A DNA stretch of 64,000 nucleotides from Pseudonocardia sediminis. Its GTDB lineage: Bacteria; Actinomycetota; Actinomycetes; Mycobacteriales; Pseudonocardiaceae. The stretch lies in NCBI RefSeq assembly GCF_004217185.1, contig NZ_SHKL01000001.1:4896001-4960000 (forward strand), in the 5' to 3' direction. This document shows, one piece after another, positions 49,201 through 56,241 of this stretch. The notes under the pieces were generated by a model. It saw only the letters and a list, made by a program, of their open reading frames with translations, was not told where the DNA came from and ran no database searches. The stretch's first letter is position 1; the number at the start of each line of letters is the position of its first letter. A program made the translations under genes and the position numbers.

Positions 49201-49707
49201 GACGCGACCGGTGAGGCGATCGGCGTCGCCTACGCCACCGGGCTGCACAAGCTCCTGGCCTACAAGGACGAGTACGAGGTCGCGCGCCTGCACCTCGACC
49301 CGGTCGAGAAGGCCCGCCGCGACGACACCTACGGCCCGGACGCGTCGGTGTCGGTGCTGCTGCACCCGCCGGTGCTGCGCGCACTGGGGATGGACCGCAA
49401 GATCCGCCTGCGCGGCCGGACCGCCGACGTCGCCTTCCGCGCCCTGCGCGCCGGTCGCGGGCTGCGCGGCACGCCGCTCGACGTGTTCGGCTACGCGCGG
49501 GTGCGGCGGGTGGAGCGGGAGCTGGTCGGCGAGTACCAGTCCCTGGTGCGCGACGCGCTGGAGCACCTCGACGCCGGCACCGCCTCCCTGGTCACCGAGA
49601 TCGCCGGCCTGCCGGACATGGTCCGCGGTTACGAGGACATCAAGCTGGCCAACGTCGAGCGCTTCCGGGAACGGGCCCACGAGCTCCGCACGCAGCTCAC
49701 CGGCTGA
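46225..49707 (+). CDS. indolepyruvate ferredoxin oxidoreductase family protein (fused)
   Basis: About 1160 aa. Oxidatively decarboxylates aryl- or 2-oxo acids to acyl-CoA with ferredoxin, using thiamine diphosphate. Seen: the N-terminal pyrimidine-binding domain (GVFVSGYQGSPLGGVDMEMG); TPP-binding domain with CSGCPHNTSTR, IGCHVMVAL and NLGDGTFHHSGSLAVRAAV; a ferredoxin-like segment CEGCGDCGEKSTC and CNSDLSCLKGDC; then the gamma domain (MPGIGGTGVVTISQVLQMAA, GLAQKGGPVTSDVRI). Start GTG 46225 gives TATTTAQAVSLDDKYAA; the frame upstream to 46156 overlaps the operator. Probably for aromatic or branched amino-acid breakdown. Confidence 0.93.
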   Translation: MTATTTAQAVSLDDKYAASSGRVLISGIQALVRLTLEQRRLDAARGLDTGVFVSGYQGSPLGGVDMEMGRAAPFLDPAGVVFRPGVNEELAATAVAGSQTLDRVPGRRHDGVTGFWYGKNPGLDRAADAIRHGNLSGTAPLGGAVAWIGDDPASKSSTVPSSCEPMAQSLAMPLLAPGTVAEIVPLGLHAVALSRATGLWTGLKIIADIADASATIEVGALSHGIPHPPTAPRPTPAALVGPAALDAEHDMLTRRLDLARAYARETGLNRIAFTARDARLGVLASGTGYAIVLRALEDLGLDEGAMEALGLRLIKMDMPFPVDADALAEMTLDLDEVLVVEDKVPFLEEHLKSALYRRAGAPNVVGRRDETGRPLLTARGQLGAEDVARALVARLRATAGADRLPASALAHLEAIAPPKPSRIALPVAKSGTRTPYFCSGCPHNTSTRTGDDTLVGVGIGCHVMVALDGEGRGHQVGMTQMGGEGAQWIGLAPFTDDRTLVQNLGDGTFHHSGSLAVRAAVAAGVTMTYKLLYNDAVAMTGGQQAVGRLSVPEITRLLATEGVARIVVTTDDPGAYRGVALDPIASVRHRDEFAAAEAELTALDGVTVLIHDDRCAAEERRLRKRGQLPTPAEKVVINERVCEGCGDCGEKSTCLSVQPVDTEFGAKTRIHQASCNSDLSCLKGDCPSFLLVEPGTPARRSRPEIPVRLVEPASRLSGDTTLLRMPGIGGTGVVTISQVLQMAAHLDGSYATGLEQTGLAQKGGPVTSDVRIAKTPMTGALRASRATADVLVGFDLLGAADKANLATARPGHTVAVVNTAIVPTAAMVTHRVVLPGSPDDAVERIAAATGPDNLHLDAGYLSEMLFGDHMPANMILVGAAYQHGVVPIAAEAIEDAIRLNGAAVEKSLAAFRWGRAAVIDRDAVLAAVAPPARATVEVGARAAGLAAAQPAALSDVLATRIADLEGFQDAALAARYAEEVGRVTALATARTDDATGEAIGVAYATGLHKLLAYKDEYEVARLHLDPVEKARRDDTYGPDASVSVLLHPPVLRALGMDRKIRLRGRTADVAFRALRAGRGLRGTPLDVFGYARVRRVERELVGEYQSLVRDALEHLDAGTASLVTEIAGLPDMVRGYEDIKLANVERFRERAHELRTQLTG

Positions 49708-49716
49708 CGACGTTCG

Positions 49717-49778
49717 TGGTCAACGGGGCGTCACGGCTTTCATCACATGATCGAACAGCCCTGACACCCCGTTGACCA
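49717..49778. repeat. palindromic repeat, copy 2 of 3
   Basis: Arms at 49717-49733 and 49762-49778 with a 28-base loop ending CATGATCGAACAGCC plus C. Relative to copies 1 and 3 both arms are changed from GGCACG to GGGGYG, keeping the pairing; the one mismatch is G-U in minus-strand RNA. Minus-strand frame: MVNGVSGLFDHVMKAVTPR. Confidence 0.85.
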
Positions 49779-49851
49779 TGAGCAGGCCATCAGCGCGGCC
49801 TCCTGAGCAGGGACGGGTCGACGTCGGCCGGCGGCGGCCATGGGGCCGCTC

Positions 49852-49917
49852 CATGGTCAACGGCACGTCATGGTCGCCGGAACATGATCGAACAGCCCTG
49901 ACGTGCCGTTGACCATG
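49852..49917. repeat. palindromic repeat, copy 3 of 3
   Basis: Perfect 17-bp arms, TGGTCAACGGCACGTCA at 49854-49870 and its complement at 49899-49915, extended by CA/TG; 28-base loop with CATGATCGAACAGCC. Minus-strand frame: MVNGTSGLFDHVPATMTCR. It lies 73 bp from copy 2, in the gap between convergent genes. Confidence 0.9.
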
Positions 49918-49920
49918 ACC

Positions 49921-49968
49921 GGCCGGGGCCGGCTCAGCGGCACAGGCCGGGGCCGGCTCAGCGGCGCA
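49921..49968. repeat. 24-bp tandem duplication at the 3' end of the TetR gene
   Basis: GGCCGGGGCCGGCTCAGCGG and four further bases at 49921-49944 repeat at 49945-49968 with one change. The second copy contains the TetR stop codon, so the first is a duplicated gene end. Confidence 0.75.
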
Positions 49969-50554
49969 GGCCGGTGAGCAGTGTGGCGAGCTCGGTCCAG
50001 GTCTGGTCCAGGAGGTCCGGGTCGGCACCGTCGCCGTCGCGGTCGGCCAGCCAGAGGGCGGCCTCGTTCATCGCCCCGGACAGCAGGCGGGCCAGGGGCT
50101 CCGGTCGCGCGGTGATCACGCCGTCCCGGACCAGCCCCTCCAGCGCCTCGAGAAGATGACGCCCGGACGCCGCGTCGTCGAGCTCCCGCCAGCGCGCCCA
50201 GCCGAGGACCGCAGGCCCGTCCACCAGCATGATCCGGGAGACCCCGGCCGCGGTGCTGGAGACGAGGAACGCCCGGCACCCGGCGAGCAGCGCCGACCAG
50301 TCGTCGGGCTCGGCGCCGGCCGCCGCGGCCACGGCGTCCCCGACCTCGTCCTGCACCCGCCCGAGCACCGCGGCGAACAGCGACGTCTTCCCGTCCGGGA
50401 AGTGGTGGTAGAGCGCCCCCTTCGTGACCCCGGCGGTCGTGACGATCTCCGCGAGCCCGACGTCGGCGTACCCGCGCGTCGCGAACAGCTCGCGACTGCG
50501 CTCCACCAGCACCTGCCGCGTCCGCTCCCGCTGCTCCGCCCGTACCCCGGCCAC
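49958..50554 (-). CDS. TetR/AcrR family repressor
   Basis: 198 aa. Seen: the DNA-binding domain at about 8-55 (RTRQVLVERSRELFATRGYA, VGLAEIVTTAGVTKGALYHH, FPDGKTSLFAAVLGRV) and a helical ligand domain with a family-typical C-terminal part (CRAFLVSSTAAGVSRIMLVD, PLARLLSGAMNEAALWLADR). GTG at 50554 preceded by GGAGGGAGAGGC; an upstream ATG at 50578 lies inside operator 1 and was rejected. It is divergent from a VOC protein gene with two identical palindromes between, so it represses both. Confidence 0.93.
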   Translation of the reverse strand: MAGVRAEQRERTRQVLVERSRELFATRGYADVGLAEIVTTAGVTKGALYHHFPDGKTSLFAAVLGRVQDEVGDAVAAAAGAEPDDWSALLAGCRAFLVSSTAAGVSRIMLVDGPAVLGWARWRELDDAASGRHLLEALEGLVRDGVITARPEPLARLLSGAMNEAALWLADRDGDGADPDLLDQTWTELATLLTGLRR

Positions 50555-50577
50555 GCCTCTCCCTCCGTCACTTGACA

Positions 50578-50617
50578 TACCGATGGTACGTCAATACGTT
50601 TCACGTACCGATGGTAC
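50578..50617. promoter_or_regulatory. two TACCGATGGTA operators
   Basis: TACCGATGGTA at 50578-50588 and GTACCGATGGTAC at 50605-50617 share a perfect core palindrome; centres are 28 bp apart. They lie in the 77-bp gap between the TetR gene and the VOC gene, the usual place for autoregulatory TetR sites. Confidence 0.75.
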
Positions 50618-50631
50618 GCGAAAGGACGACG

Positions 50632-51054
50632 ATGAACCTCACCAGCTTCTACCCCGTGATCTGCTCCTCCGACCTGGTCCGCTCCCGGCGGTTCTACGTC
50701 GACCTGCTGGGCTTCGAGACGACGTTCGAGGCCGACTGGTACGTCAGCCTCCGACGGGGCACCCACGAGCTCGCCCTGCTCGACCACACCCACTCGACCG
50801 TGCCCGAGGCCTACCGCCGCCCGGTACAGGGACTGATCCTCAACCTCGAGGTCGACGACGTCGACGCCGAGTGGGAACGGCTCGTCGTCGACGGCGGCCT
50901 GCACCCGGAGCTGGAGTTGCGCAGCGAGGACTTCGGACAGCGCCACTTCATCGTCGCCGACCCGGACGGCGTCCTCGTCGACGTCATCACCGAGATCCCG
51001 CCGAGCCCGGAGTTCGCCGCGATGTTCGCCGAGGGCGCGGCCGTCGGGGCGTGA
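50632..51054 (+). CDS. VOC (glyoxalase/bleomycin-resistance) superfamily protein
   Basis: 140 aa with two beta-alpha-beta3 modules. Seen: FYPVICSSDLVRSRRFYVDL at the start, LLGFETTFEADWYVSLRRGT, LILNLEVDDVDAEWERLV, and FGQRHFIVADPDGVLVDVIT with the usual metal-site His and closing DPDG turn. ATG at 50632 behind GAAAGGACGACG. Its expression is probably induced when the TetR regulator binds a ligand; the ligand may be the substrate. Confidence 0.9.
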   Translation: MNLTSFYPVICSSDLVRSRRFYVDLLGFETTFEADWYVSLRRGTHELALLDHTHSTVPEAYRRPVQGLILNLEVDDVDAEWERLVVDGGLHPELELRSEDFGQRHFIVADPDGVLVDVITEIPPSPEFAAMFAEGAAVGA

Positions 51055-51076
51055 CCGGCACCTAGGGTCGGCCCGT

Positions 51077-52234
51077 GTGGGGGACGAGCGACGACGGGCC
51101 CGGGCGGGCGTGTCGGTCGTGTTCGCCGTCTGCGGCGCCGGGTTCGCTACCTGGGCGGCCCGCGTCCCGGCGGCACAGCAGCAGCTGGGCCTGTCCCCCG
51201 CTCAGCTGGCGGTCGGCCTGTTCGGCCTGGCCGCGGGGTCGGTACTGGCCCTGCTCGTCGCCGGCCCGCTGGTCACGACCGTCGGGAGCCGCACCGGTTC
51301 GCTGCTCGGCGCGCTGGTGCTGTGCGCCGGGCTCCCAGCGGTCGCGTTCGCACCGGACCTGGCGCTGTTCGTCGGCGCGCTGACCGTCCTGGGCGTCGGC
51401 AACAGCCTGCTCGACGTGTCGATGAACGCCCACGCCGCGCGGGTCGAGTCGGAGTACGGGCGTCCGATCTTCGCGAGCTTCCACGCGTTCTGGAACGTCG
51501 GCGGCCTGGCCGGGTCCGGCGTCGCCGCGGCGGCCGCCGCCGGAGGTGTGCCCATCACAGTGCATTTCTCCGTCGCCGCGGTCGTCCTCGCGCTCGTCGC
51601 CGTCGCCGCGGTCGCCGGCGTGTTCCTGGCCGGCCCCGACCCCGGGCAGGGGGACGCGGCGTTCACGCTGCCCGGCCGGGCGCTGATCCCTCTCGGGGTG
51701 ATCGCGTTCTGCGGGTTCGTCGCCGAGGGCACGGTGAACGACTGGAGCGCACTGCTCCTCACCACGTCCACCGGCGCCGCGCAGTCGGTCGCCTCGCTCG
51801 GCTACTTCGCGTTCTCGCTGTCGATGATCGCCGTGCGCCTGGTCGCCGACCGGGCCGCCGGACGGTTCGGCGCGGTCGCGGTCACCCGCGTCTCCGCCGC
51901 GCTCACCGTGGCCGGGTTCGTCCTGGCCACGACGACCGGCAGCGCGGTCGTCGGGGTCGCGGCGTTCGCGGTCGTCGGGCTCGGGGTCTCGGCGATCGTG
52001 CCGCTGGCCTGGAGCAGCGCCGCGCAGAAGGAGCCCGCCGCGCCCGGACGCGCGATCGCGGCCGTCGCGACCTGCGGCTATCTGGGCTTCCTCGTCGGGC
52101 CCGTCCTCGTCGGCGCTCTCGCCGGAGCGATCGGGCTCGCGCCCGCCGTGCTCGTCGCGGGGCTGCTCGCCCTGGTGGTGGTGCTGTCGGCCCCGTCGCT
52201 GCGGGTCGAGCCCGTGTCCGGGAGCTCGTTCTGA
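51077..52234 (+). CDS. MFS transporter
   Basis: 385 aa with about twelve hydrophobic segments. Seen: VVFAVCGAGFATWAARVPAA, LGVGNSLLDVSMNAHAARVE and GRPIFASFHAFWNVGGLAGS, a pattern of the FucP/YbjJ-like MFS branch found in many actinobacteria; substrate unknown. TAGGGT at 51063-51068, 8 bases before the GTG, looks like a -10 element, and there is no ribosome site, so the mRNA may be leaderless. Separate from the VOC gene, 22 bp upstream. Confidence 0.9.
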   Translation: MGDERRRARAGVSVVFAVCGAGFATWAARVPAAQQQLGLSPAQLAVGLFGLAAGSVLALLVAGPLVTTVGSRTGSLLGALVLCAGLPAVAFAPDLALFVGALTVLGVGNSLLDVSMNAHAARVESEYGRPIFASFHAFWNVGGLAGSGVAAAAAAGGVPITVHFSVAAVVLALVAVAAVAGVFLAGPDPGQGDAAFTLPGRALIPLGVIAFCGFVAEGTVNDWSALLLTTSTGAAQSVASLGYFAFSLSMIAVRLVADRAAGRFGAVAVTRVSAALTVAGFVLATTTGSAVVGVAAFAVVGLGVSAIVPLAWSSAAQKEPAAPGRAIAAVATCGYLGFLVGPVLVGALAGAIGLAPAVLVAGLLALVVVLSAPSLRVEPVSGSSF

Positions 52235-52386
52235 GTCCTCAGAACTGATGATCTACGTCCGCTGCGGATTCCCAGGTCACAGCGGGCGCTAACGACGTTC
52301 GCAGAACGCCCGATGCGCCGGGTGCAGTACGAGATCGGGCCCCGGCGTCGCGACCGCGACCGGCCCGCGCACCCGGGAGGAACGTC

Positions 52387-53517
52387 GTGATCGGAGTCGG
52401 AAAGGTGATCGCTGCCCTCGTGGCGGTCGGCAGCGTGACGGCGGGGGTCGGCATCGTCAGCTCCGCGCCGTCGTCCGAGGCCGTCGTGCAGCGCATCGTC
52501 GACGGCGACACGTTCGAAGCATCGTTCGAGGGCCGGACGACGAGCGTGCGACTGCTCAACGTCGACACGCCGGAGACGAAGGACCCGAACGCCGACGTCG
52601 AGTGCCTCGGCCCGGAGGCGGCCGCCCGGCTCGCCCAGATGATCCCGGTCGGCAGCACCGTACGGCTCGCCTTCGACGACGAGCGGACGGACAAGTGGGA
52701 CCGCACCCTGGCCGGCGTCTACGACGCCGACGACCGGCTCGTCAACGCCGAGATCGCCCGTGAGGGCCTCGGCCTCGCCGCGCTCGTCGGGGGCAACGAC
52801 CGCTTCTACGACGACGTCGTGGAGGCCCAGAGCGAGGCCCGGGCGGCCGGCCGCGGGCTCTACGCCACGAGCGTCGCCTGCACAGTGCCCGCGCGGGTCG
52901 AAGCGGTGACGTCCGCGGTCACCCGGGCACCCACCACGGCCACGACCACCTCATCCGACCCGGCCGAGCTCGACCGGGCGGCGCAGCAGGTTCTCGGGCT
53001 CGGCGACGAGGCGGCTCGGCTCGGGTCCCTCTTCACCGGACCGCACTACGGACTCGTCTGGACCGCGCTGTTTCCCGACGACCACAGCCGCTTCACGACG
53101 GCCCTCGCGACCGCGCATCAGGATGCGGTCCAGCGCCATGACGGCCTCGCCGCACTCGCCGGCTGGGGACGGGAACAGGCACGGCTCGCCGCCGAGCAGG
53201 CCGAACGCGACCGGGTCGCCAGGGAGGAGCAGGCCCGCGCAGCCGAACAGGCGGCCCTCGAGTCGGAGCGGCAGGCCCGTGAGGCCGAGCAGCGGCGACG
53301 CGAGACCACGGCTCCGGCGCCGGCGGATCCGCCGATCGTCGAGCAGGCGGGCAGCGGAAGCGGCTGCGACCCCAACTACAGCCCGTGCGTGCCGCTGTCG
53401 TCGAAGGACCTGGACTGTGGCGACCTGCCCGGCGGCCCGTACACCGTCATCGGCTCCGACCCGCACCGTCTCGACAACAACGACCCGGACAACCTGGGTT
53501 GCGAGGCCAACGGCTGA
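52387..53517 (+). CDS. secreted thermonuclease (SNase-like) protein with a C-terminal Cys-rich domain
   Basis: 376 aa. Seen: N-terminal hydrophobic segment (VIAALVAVGSVTAGVGIVSS) as signal or anchor; SNase domain at about 35-165 with VVQRIVDGDTFEASFEGRTT, VRLLNVDTPETKD and DKWDRTLAGVYDADD, keeping the Asp, Glu and Arg catalytic pattern; a helical middle rich in Glu/Arg/Gln/Ala (coiled-coil-like, about 250-310); and a C-terminal segment CDPNYSPCVP to DNNDPDNLGCE like Excalibur calcium-binding modules. Acts outside the cell on nucleic acid, by family. GTG start with GGGAGGAAC. Confidence 0.9.
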   Translation: MIGVGKVIAALVAVGSVTAGVGIVSSAPSSEAVVQRIVDGDTFEASFEGRTTSVRLLNVDTPETKDPNADVECLGPEAAARLAQMIPVGSTVRLAFDDERTDKWDRTLAGVYDADDRLVNAEIAREGLGLAALVGGNDRFYDDVVEAQSEARAAGRGLYATSVACTVPARVEAVTSAVTRAPTTATTTSSDPAELDRAAQQVLGLGDEAARLGSLFTGPHYGLVWTALFPDDHSRFTTALATAHQDAVQRHDGLAALAGWGREQARLAAEQAERDRVAREEQARAAEQAALESERQAREAEQRRRETTAPAPADPPIVEQAGSGSGCDPNYSPCVPLSSKDLDCGDLPGGPYTVIGSDPHRLDNNDPDNLGCEANG

Positions 53518-53740
53518 CATCCCGCGCTACGAGGGACGCCCGCCCGATCGTGACGCCCCACCGGGTTCGCACCCCTTCCGGCCATCCGCACCCACTGCAG
53601 GGGGCGCGGATCGACGGGACGGGTGCGGATGACGGGACGAAGGCCGTCGCGCGACCCGGGAGGGACGGGCAACGTGTCCGGACCGCGGGATCCGGTTCCC
53701 ACGAGTCGGGACGGGGTGACCCGGATCCCGCGCGCGGACC
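53518..53740. other. gene-free region after the nuclease gene
   Basis: No gene supported; GGGATCCGG-type and CCGGATCCC-type palindromic pieces near 53690-53730 could form a hairpin. Followed by the leader-peptide promoter. Confidence 0.35.
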
Positions 53741-53769
53741 TTCTGATCCGAGCCGGGGCGGGTTACCGT
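53741..53769 (+). promoter_or_regulatory. promoter of the leader peptide and monooxygenase
   Basis: TTCTGA at 53741-53746, a 17-base spacer and TACCGT at 53764-53769. The predicted transcription start falls on or next to the GTG of the leader peptide at 53776, so the transcript would be leaderless. Confidence 0.5.
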
Positions 53770-53775
53770 CGCGAG

Positions 53776-53853
53776 GTGATCGGATCGGCGCTGTTGACCA
53801 CGCGGGGGCACATCGACCTCGCGCGTGTGGCGTCCGCACTCTGTCGCCCCTGA
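53776..53853 (+). CDS. short leader peptide of the actinobacterial sulfur/cysteine type
   Basis: 25 codons: begins VIGSALLTTRG and ends HIDLARVASALCRP. The HxDLxRVxSALCR pattern recurs in small leader peptides before sulfur-metabolism genes in actinobacteria. The Cys and Arg codons lie at the very end. Downstream, before the monooxygenase start, is a hairpin at 53888-53905. I infer attenuation: ribosome behaviour at the Cys codon during cysteine shortage sets transcription or translation of the next gene. The gene is absent from usual annotation because of its size. Confidence 0.7.
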   Translation: MIGSALLTTRGHIDLARVASALCRP

Positions 53854-53887
53854 CCCGATCCCCCGCGGCATCCCGCCGACGCCGGCC

Positions 53888-53905
53888 CGGACGCTCTCGC
53901 GTCCG
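53888..53905 (+). terminator. candidate attenuator hairpin
   Basis: CGGACGC at 53888-53894 pairs with GCGTCCG at 53899-53905 around TCTC, nested in a longer GCCGG...CCGGC pairing. It follows the leader-peptide stop by 35 bases and precedes the monooxygenase start by about 125. Confidence 0.45.
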
Positions 53906-54031
53906 AGGGGCCCGGCCCTCCCGGCGTCGTGGTCGACACGGCGCCGACGACCGGCCCGCGGGGACGGGTGGCTCGTTCCGGCACGATGCCCGGCCGACCG
54001 GGCACCCCCTCACGTTCGAAAGGACACCCTT

Positions 54032-55240
54032 GTGACCGCAACGGTCCCCACCACCTCGACCGGCTACACCGACGCCCAGCTCGACGAGGTGTTCGCGCCC
54101 GTCTTCGCCCGGATCGCCGAGGGCGCGGTGCAGCGCGAGAAGGACCGCTCACTGGCCCACGACGAGGTCACCGAGCTGCGCAAGGCCCGCTTCGGCGCGC
54201 TGCGGGTGCCGGTCGAGCTCGGAGGCTTCGGCGCGTCGGTCCGCCAGCAGTTCCGCCTGCTGGTCGACCTGGCCGCGGCCGAGTCGAACCTGCCCCAGGC
54301 GCTGCGGGTGCACTGGTGGTTCGTCGAGGAGCAGCTCCTGGCCGAGGCGGGCCCGGAGCGGGAGCGCTGGCTGCAGGCGGTCGCGAACGGCAAGCTCGTC
54401 GGCAACGCCATCTCCGAGCCGGGCGTCGGCGCGATCGACCGCTACCAGACCGCGGTGACCGGTGACGACGCGAACCTGCGGCTCGACGGCACGAAGTACT
54501 ACAGCACCGGCAGCCTCTACGCCGACCACATCATCGTCGCCGCCGACCGCGACGGCGAGCGGATCCACGTGCTCGTCGACGGCGACGCCGAGGGCGTCAC
54601 CCAGCACGACGACTGGGACGGCTTCGGGCAGCGCCTCACCGCCAGCGGCACCACCGAGTTCAGCGGGGTGGCCGTGGCCCCCGAGCGGGTCCTCGGCGCC
54701 GGATACGGAACCCCGGGGCGGACCTACGGGACCGCCTACCTGCAGCTCGTCCAGCTGGCGGTGCTCGCGGGTATCGCCCAGCGCGCGACCGACGACGTCT
54801 CGGCCTGGGTCCGCGAGCGCACCCGCACGTTCACCCACGCCCAGGCCGACCTGCCGCGACACGACCCGCTCGTGCAGCAGGTGATCGGCCGGCTCTCCTC
54901 GGCCGCCTACTCGGCGCGCACGATCGTTCTCGACATCGCCGAGCAGCTGCAGGGCGTGCTCGACGCCGGCGGCGGTGACGACGCGTCGCTGGACCAGGTC
55001 GAGTTCGACGTCGCGCGCGCCCAGGCCGCGGTGATCCCGTCCGTCCTCGACGCCACCACCCAGCTGTTCGAGGTGGGCGGCGCGTCGATCACGTCGGAGA
55101 AGCTGCGTCTCGACCGGCACTGGCGCAACGCCCGCACCATCTCGGTGCACAACCCGCTCATCTACAAGCTGCAGACGATCGGCGACCACGTCCTCAACGG
55201 CAGCGAGCTGCCCTACGCGTGGAGCGCAGGCAAGCGCTGA
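54032..55240 (+). CDS. acyl-CoA-dehydrogenase-fold flavin monooxygenase (SfnB/DszC-like)
   Basis: 402 aa. Seen: an N-terminal helical domain (LRKARFGALRVPVELGGFGA, VDLAAAESNLPQALRVHWWF), the flavin-binding middle (GNAISEPGVGAIDRYQTAVT, LDGTKYYSTGSLYADHIIVA) and the C-terminal helical domain with FEVGGASITSEKLRLDRHWR. These fit the SfnB/DszC branch, reduced-flavin monooxygenases that release sulfite from organosulfur compounds, rather than true acyl-CoA dehydrogenases. The cysteine-type leader peptide upstream supports a role in sulfur acquisition. GTG at 54032 behind GAAAGGACACC. Confidence 0.88.
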   Translation: MTATVPTTSTGYTDAQLDEVFAPVFARIAEGAVQREKDRSLAHDEVTELRKARFGALRVPVELGGFGASVRQQFRLLVDLAAAESNLPQALRVHWWFVEEQLLAEAGPERERWLQAVANGKLVGNAISEPGVGAIDRYQTAVTGDDANLRLDGTKYYSTGSLYADHIIVAADRDGERIHVLVDGDAEGVTQHDDWDGFGQRLTASGTTEFSGVAVAPERVLGAGYGTPGRTYGTAYLQLVQLAVLAGIAQRATDDVSAWVRERTRTFTHAQADLPRHDPLVQQVIGRLSSAAYSARTIVLDIAEQLQGVLDAGGGDDASLDQVEFDVARAQAAVIPSVLDATTQLFEVGGASITSEKLRLDRHWRNARTISVHNPLIYKLQTIGDHVLNGSELPYAWSAGKR

Positions 55241-55247
55241 GCCCGTA

Positions 55248-55307
55248 GGTGAGATGACGTCCACGACGCTGCGCGCCGTGCCGGAGAGCCATGGGCGTCA
55301 TCTCACC
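55248..55307. terminator. long hairpin between convergent genes
   Basis: GGTGAGATGACGTCC at 55248-55262 pairs with GGGCGTCATCTCACC at 55293-55307, 15 positions with one T-G wobble and a 30-base loop. The right arm covers the stop codon of the regulator gene. Confidence 0.55.
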
Positions 55308-56214
55308 CGCGGTGTCCCATCAGCTCCAGGGCGAAGCCGACGTACTGCTCGGCGACCTGCTCCGCGCCGAGCGGGCCGTCGCGCCGCCACCACGTCGGCA
55401 GTGCCGTGCACATCGTGACGACGGCGCGGGCCGCCTCGTGCGGATGGTCGGAGCGGAACCGGCCGTCGCGCACCGCCTGGGTGACCTCGTGGTCGACCAT
55501 CCGCTGCTGCACGGTCCGCAGCTCGGCGATCTTCTCCCGGTTCACGGTCTCGAAGCTGCGCATCTCGGTCGCGCCGACGAAGCCCAGCTCCTTGCGGTGC
55601 GTGTGGAACAGGGCGAGGTTCTCCACGAGCAGGCCGAACCGCTCGACCGGGTCGCGTCCCTCCGCACGCGCCGCCTCCGACCGCGCCAGGAGGTCGGCCA
55701 TCGTGAGGTCGAGGAGCCGGACGAGCATCGCCTGCTTGCTCGGGTAGTAGTGGTAGATCCCCGGCACGGACAGGCCGGCGCGCGCGGCGATGCCGCGCAC
55801 GGTCGCGCCGTGGTAGCCGGTGTGCAGGAACTCCGAGAGCGCGGCCGTCAGCACCGGGTCGAAGTCCAGCGGCCCGTACTCGCGCCAGTCCGAGCGGGCC
55901 GACGGGACCGAGCGGGCCGACGGGACCTCCGGGCCGGGGGCGGGGTCCGGTGTGGACACCACGGCCGGGATGCCGGCGGGGTCGGCCCCGACCGCGACGT
56001 CGTAGATCTGCGGGACGGTCAGATCGAGGGCCTCGGCGATACGGTCGAGACGGCTCACGCTCAGCCCGGTGTTGCCGTTCTCGATCTGGCTCAGCGTCGC
56101 CGGGCTGACGTGGAGCGTCGCCGCGAGCCCGCGCAGGCTCAGTCCCCTGGCCAGCCGGGCCGCCCGGATCCGGGAGCCGAGGCCGGTGTCCGCCGGATGG
56201 CCGCCGTCCGTCAT
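55303..56214 (-). CDS. XRE-TetR fusion transcriptional regulator
   Basis: 303 aa with two DNA-binding domains. Seen: residues about 12-70 form a Cro/CI domain (LGSRIRAARLARGLSLRGLA, LHVSPATLSQIENGNTGLSV); a Pro/Ser linker follows; then a TetR domain at about 115-165 (DPVLTAALSEFLHTGYHGAT, GIAARAGLSVPGIYHYYPSK) and a TetR ligand domain with VTMCTALPTWWRRDGPLGAE. Divergent from a cyclase/CoA-ligase/phosphotransferase group that it probably controls; a strong dyad lies just before its start codon. Confidence 0.9.
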   Translation of the reverse strand: MTDGGHPADTGLGSRIRAARLARGLSLRGLAATLHVSPATLSQIENGNTGLSVSRLDRIAEALDLTVPQIYDVAVGADPAGIPAVVSTPDPAPGPEVPSARSVPSARSDWREYGPLDFDPVLTAALSEFLHTGYHGATVRGIAARAGLSVPGIYHYYPSKQAMLVRLLDLTMADLLARSEAARAEGRDPVERFGLLVENLALFHTHRKELGFVGATEMRSFETVNREKIAELRTVQQRMVDHEVTQAVRDGRFRSDHPHEAARAVVTMCTALPTWWRRDGPLGAEQVAEQYVGFALELMGHRG

Positions 56215-56241
56215 CCCGACACCTCCCTCGACCGGACCATC

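Noticed and set aside
46108..49680. Long open frame antisense to the indolepyruvate oxidoreductase
   Set aside because: Low-complexity translation with no motif; the sense strand encodes a recognised enzyme.
54032..55240. Annotation as a true fatty acyl-CoA dehydrogenase
   Set aside because: The sequence lacks the usual catalytic Glu context and fits the SfnB/DszC monooxygenase branch; the cysteine-type leader supports sulfur metabolism.
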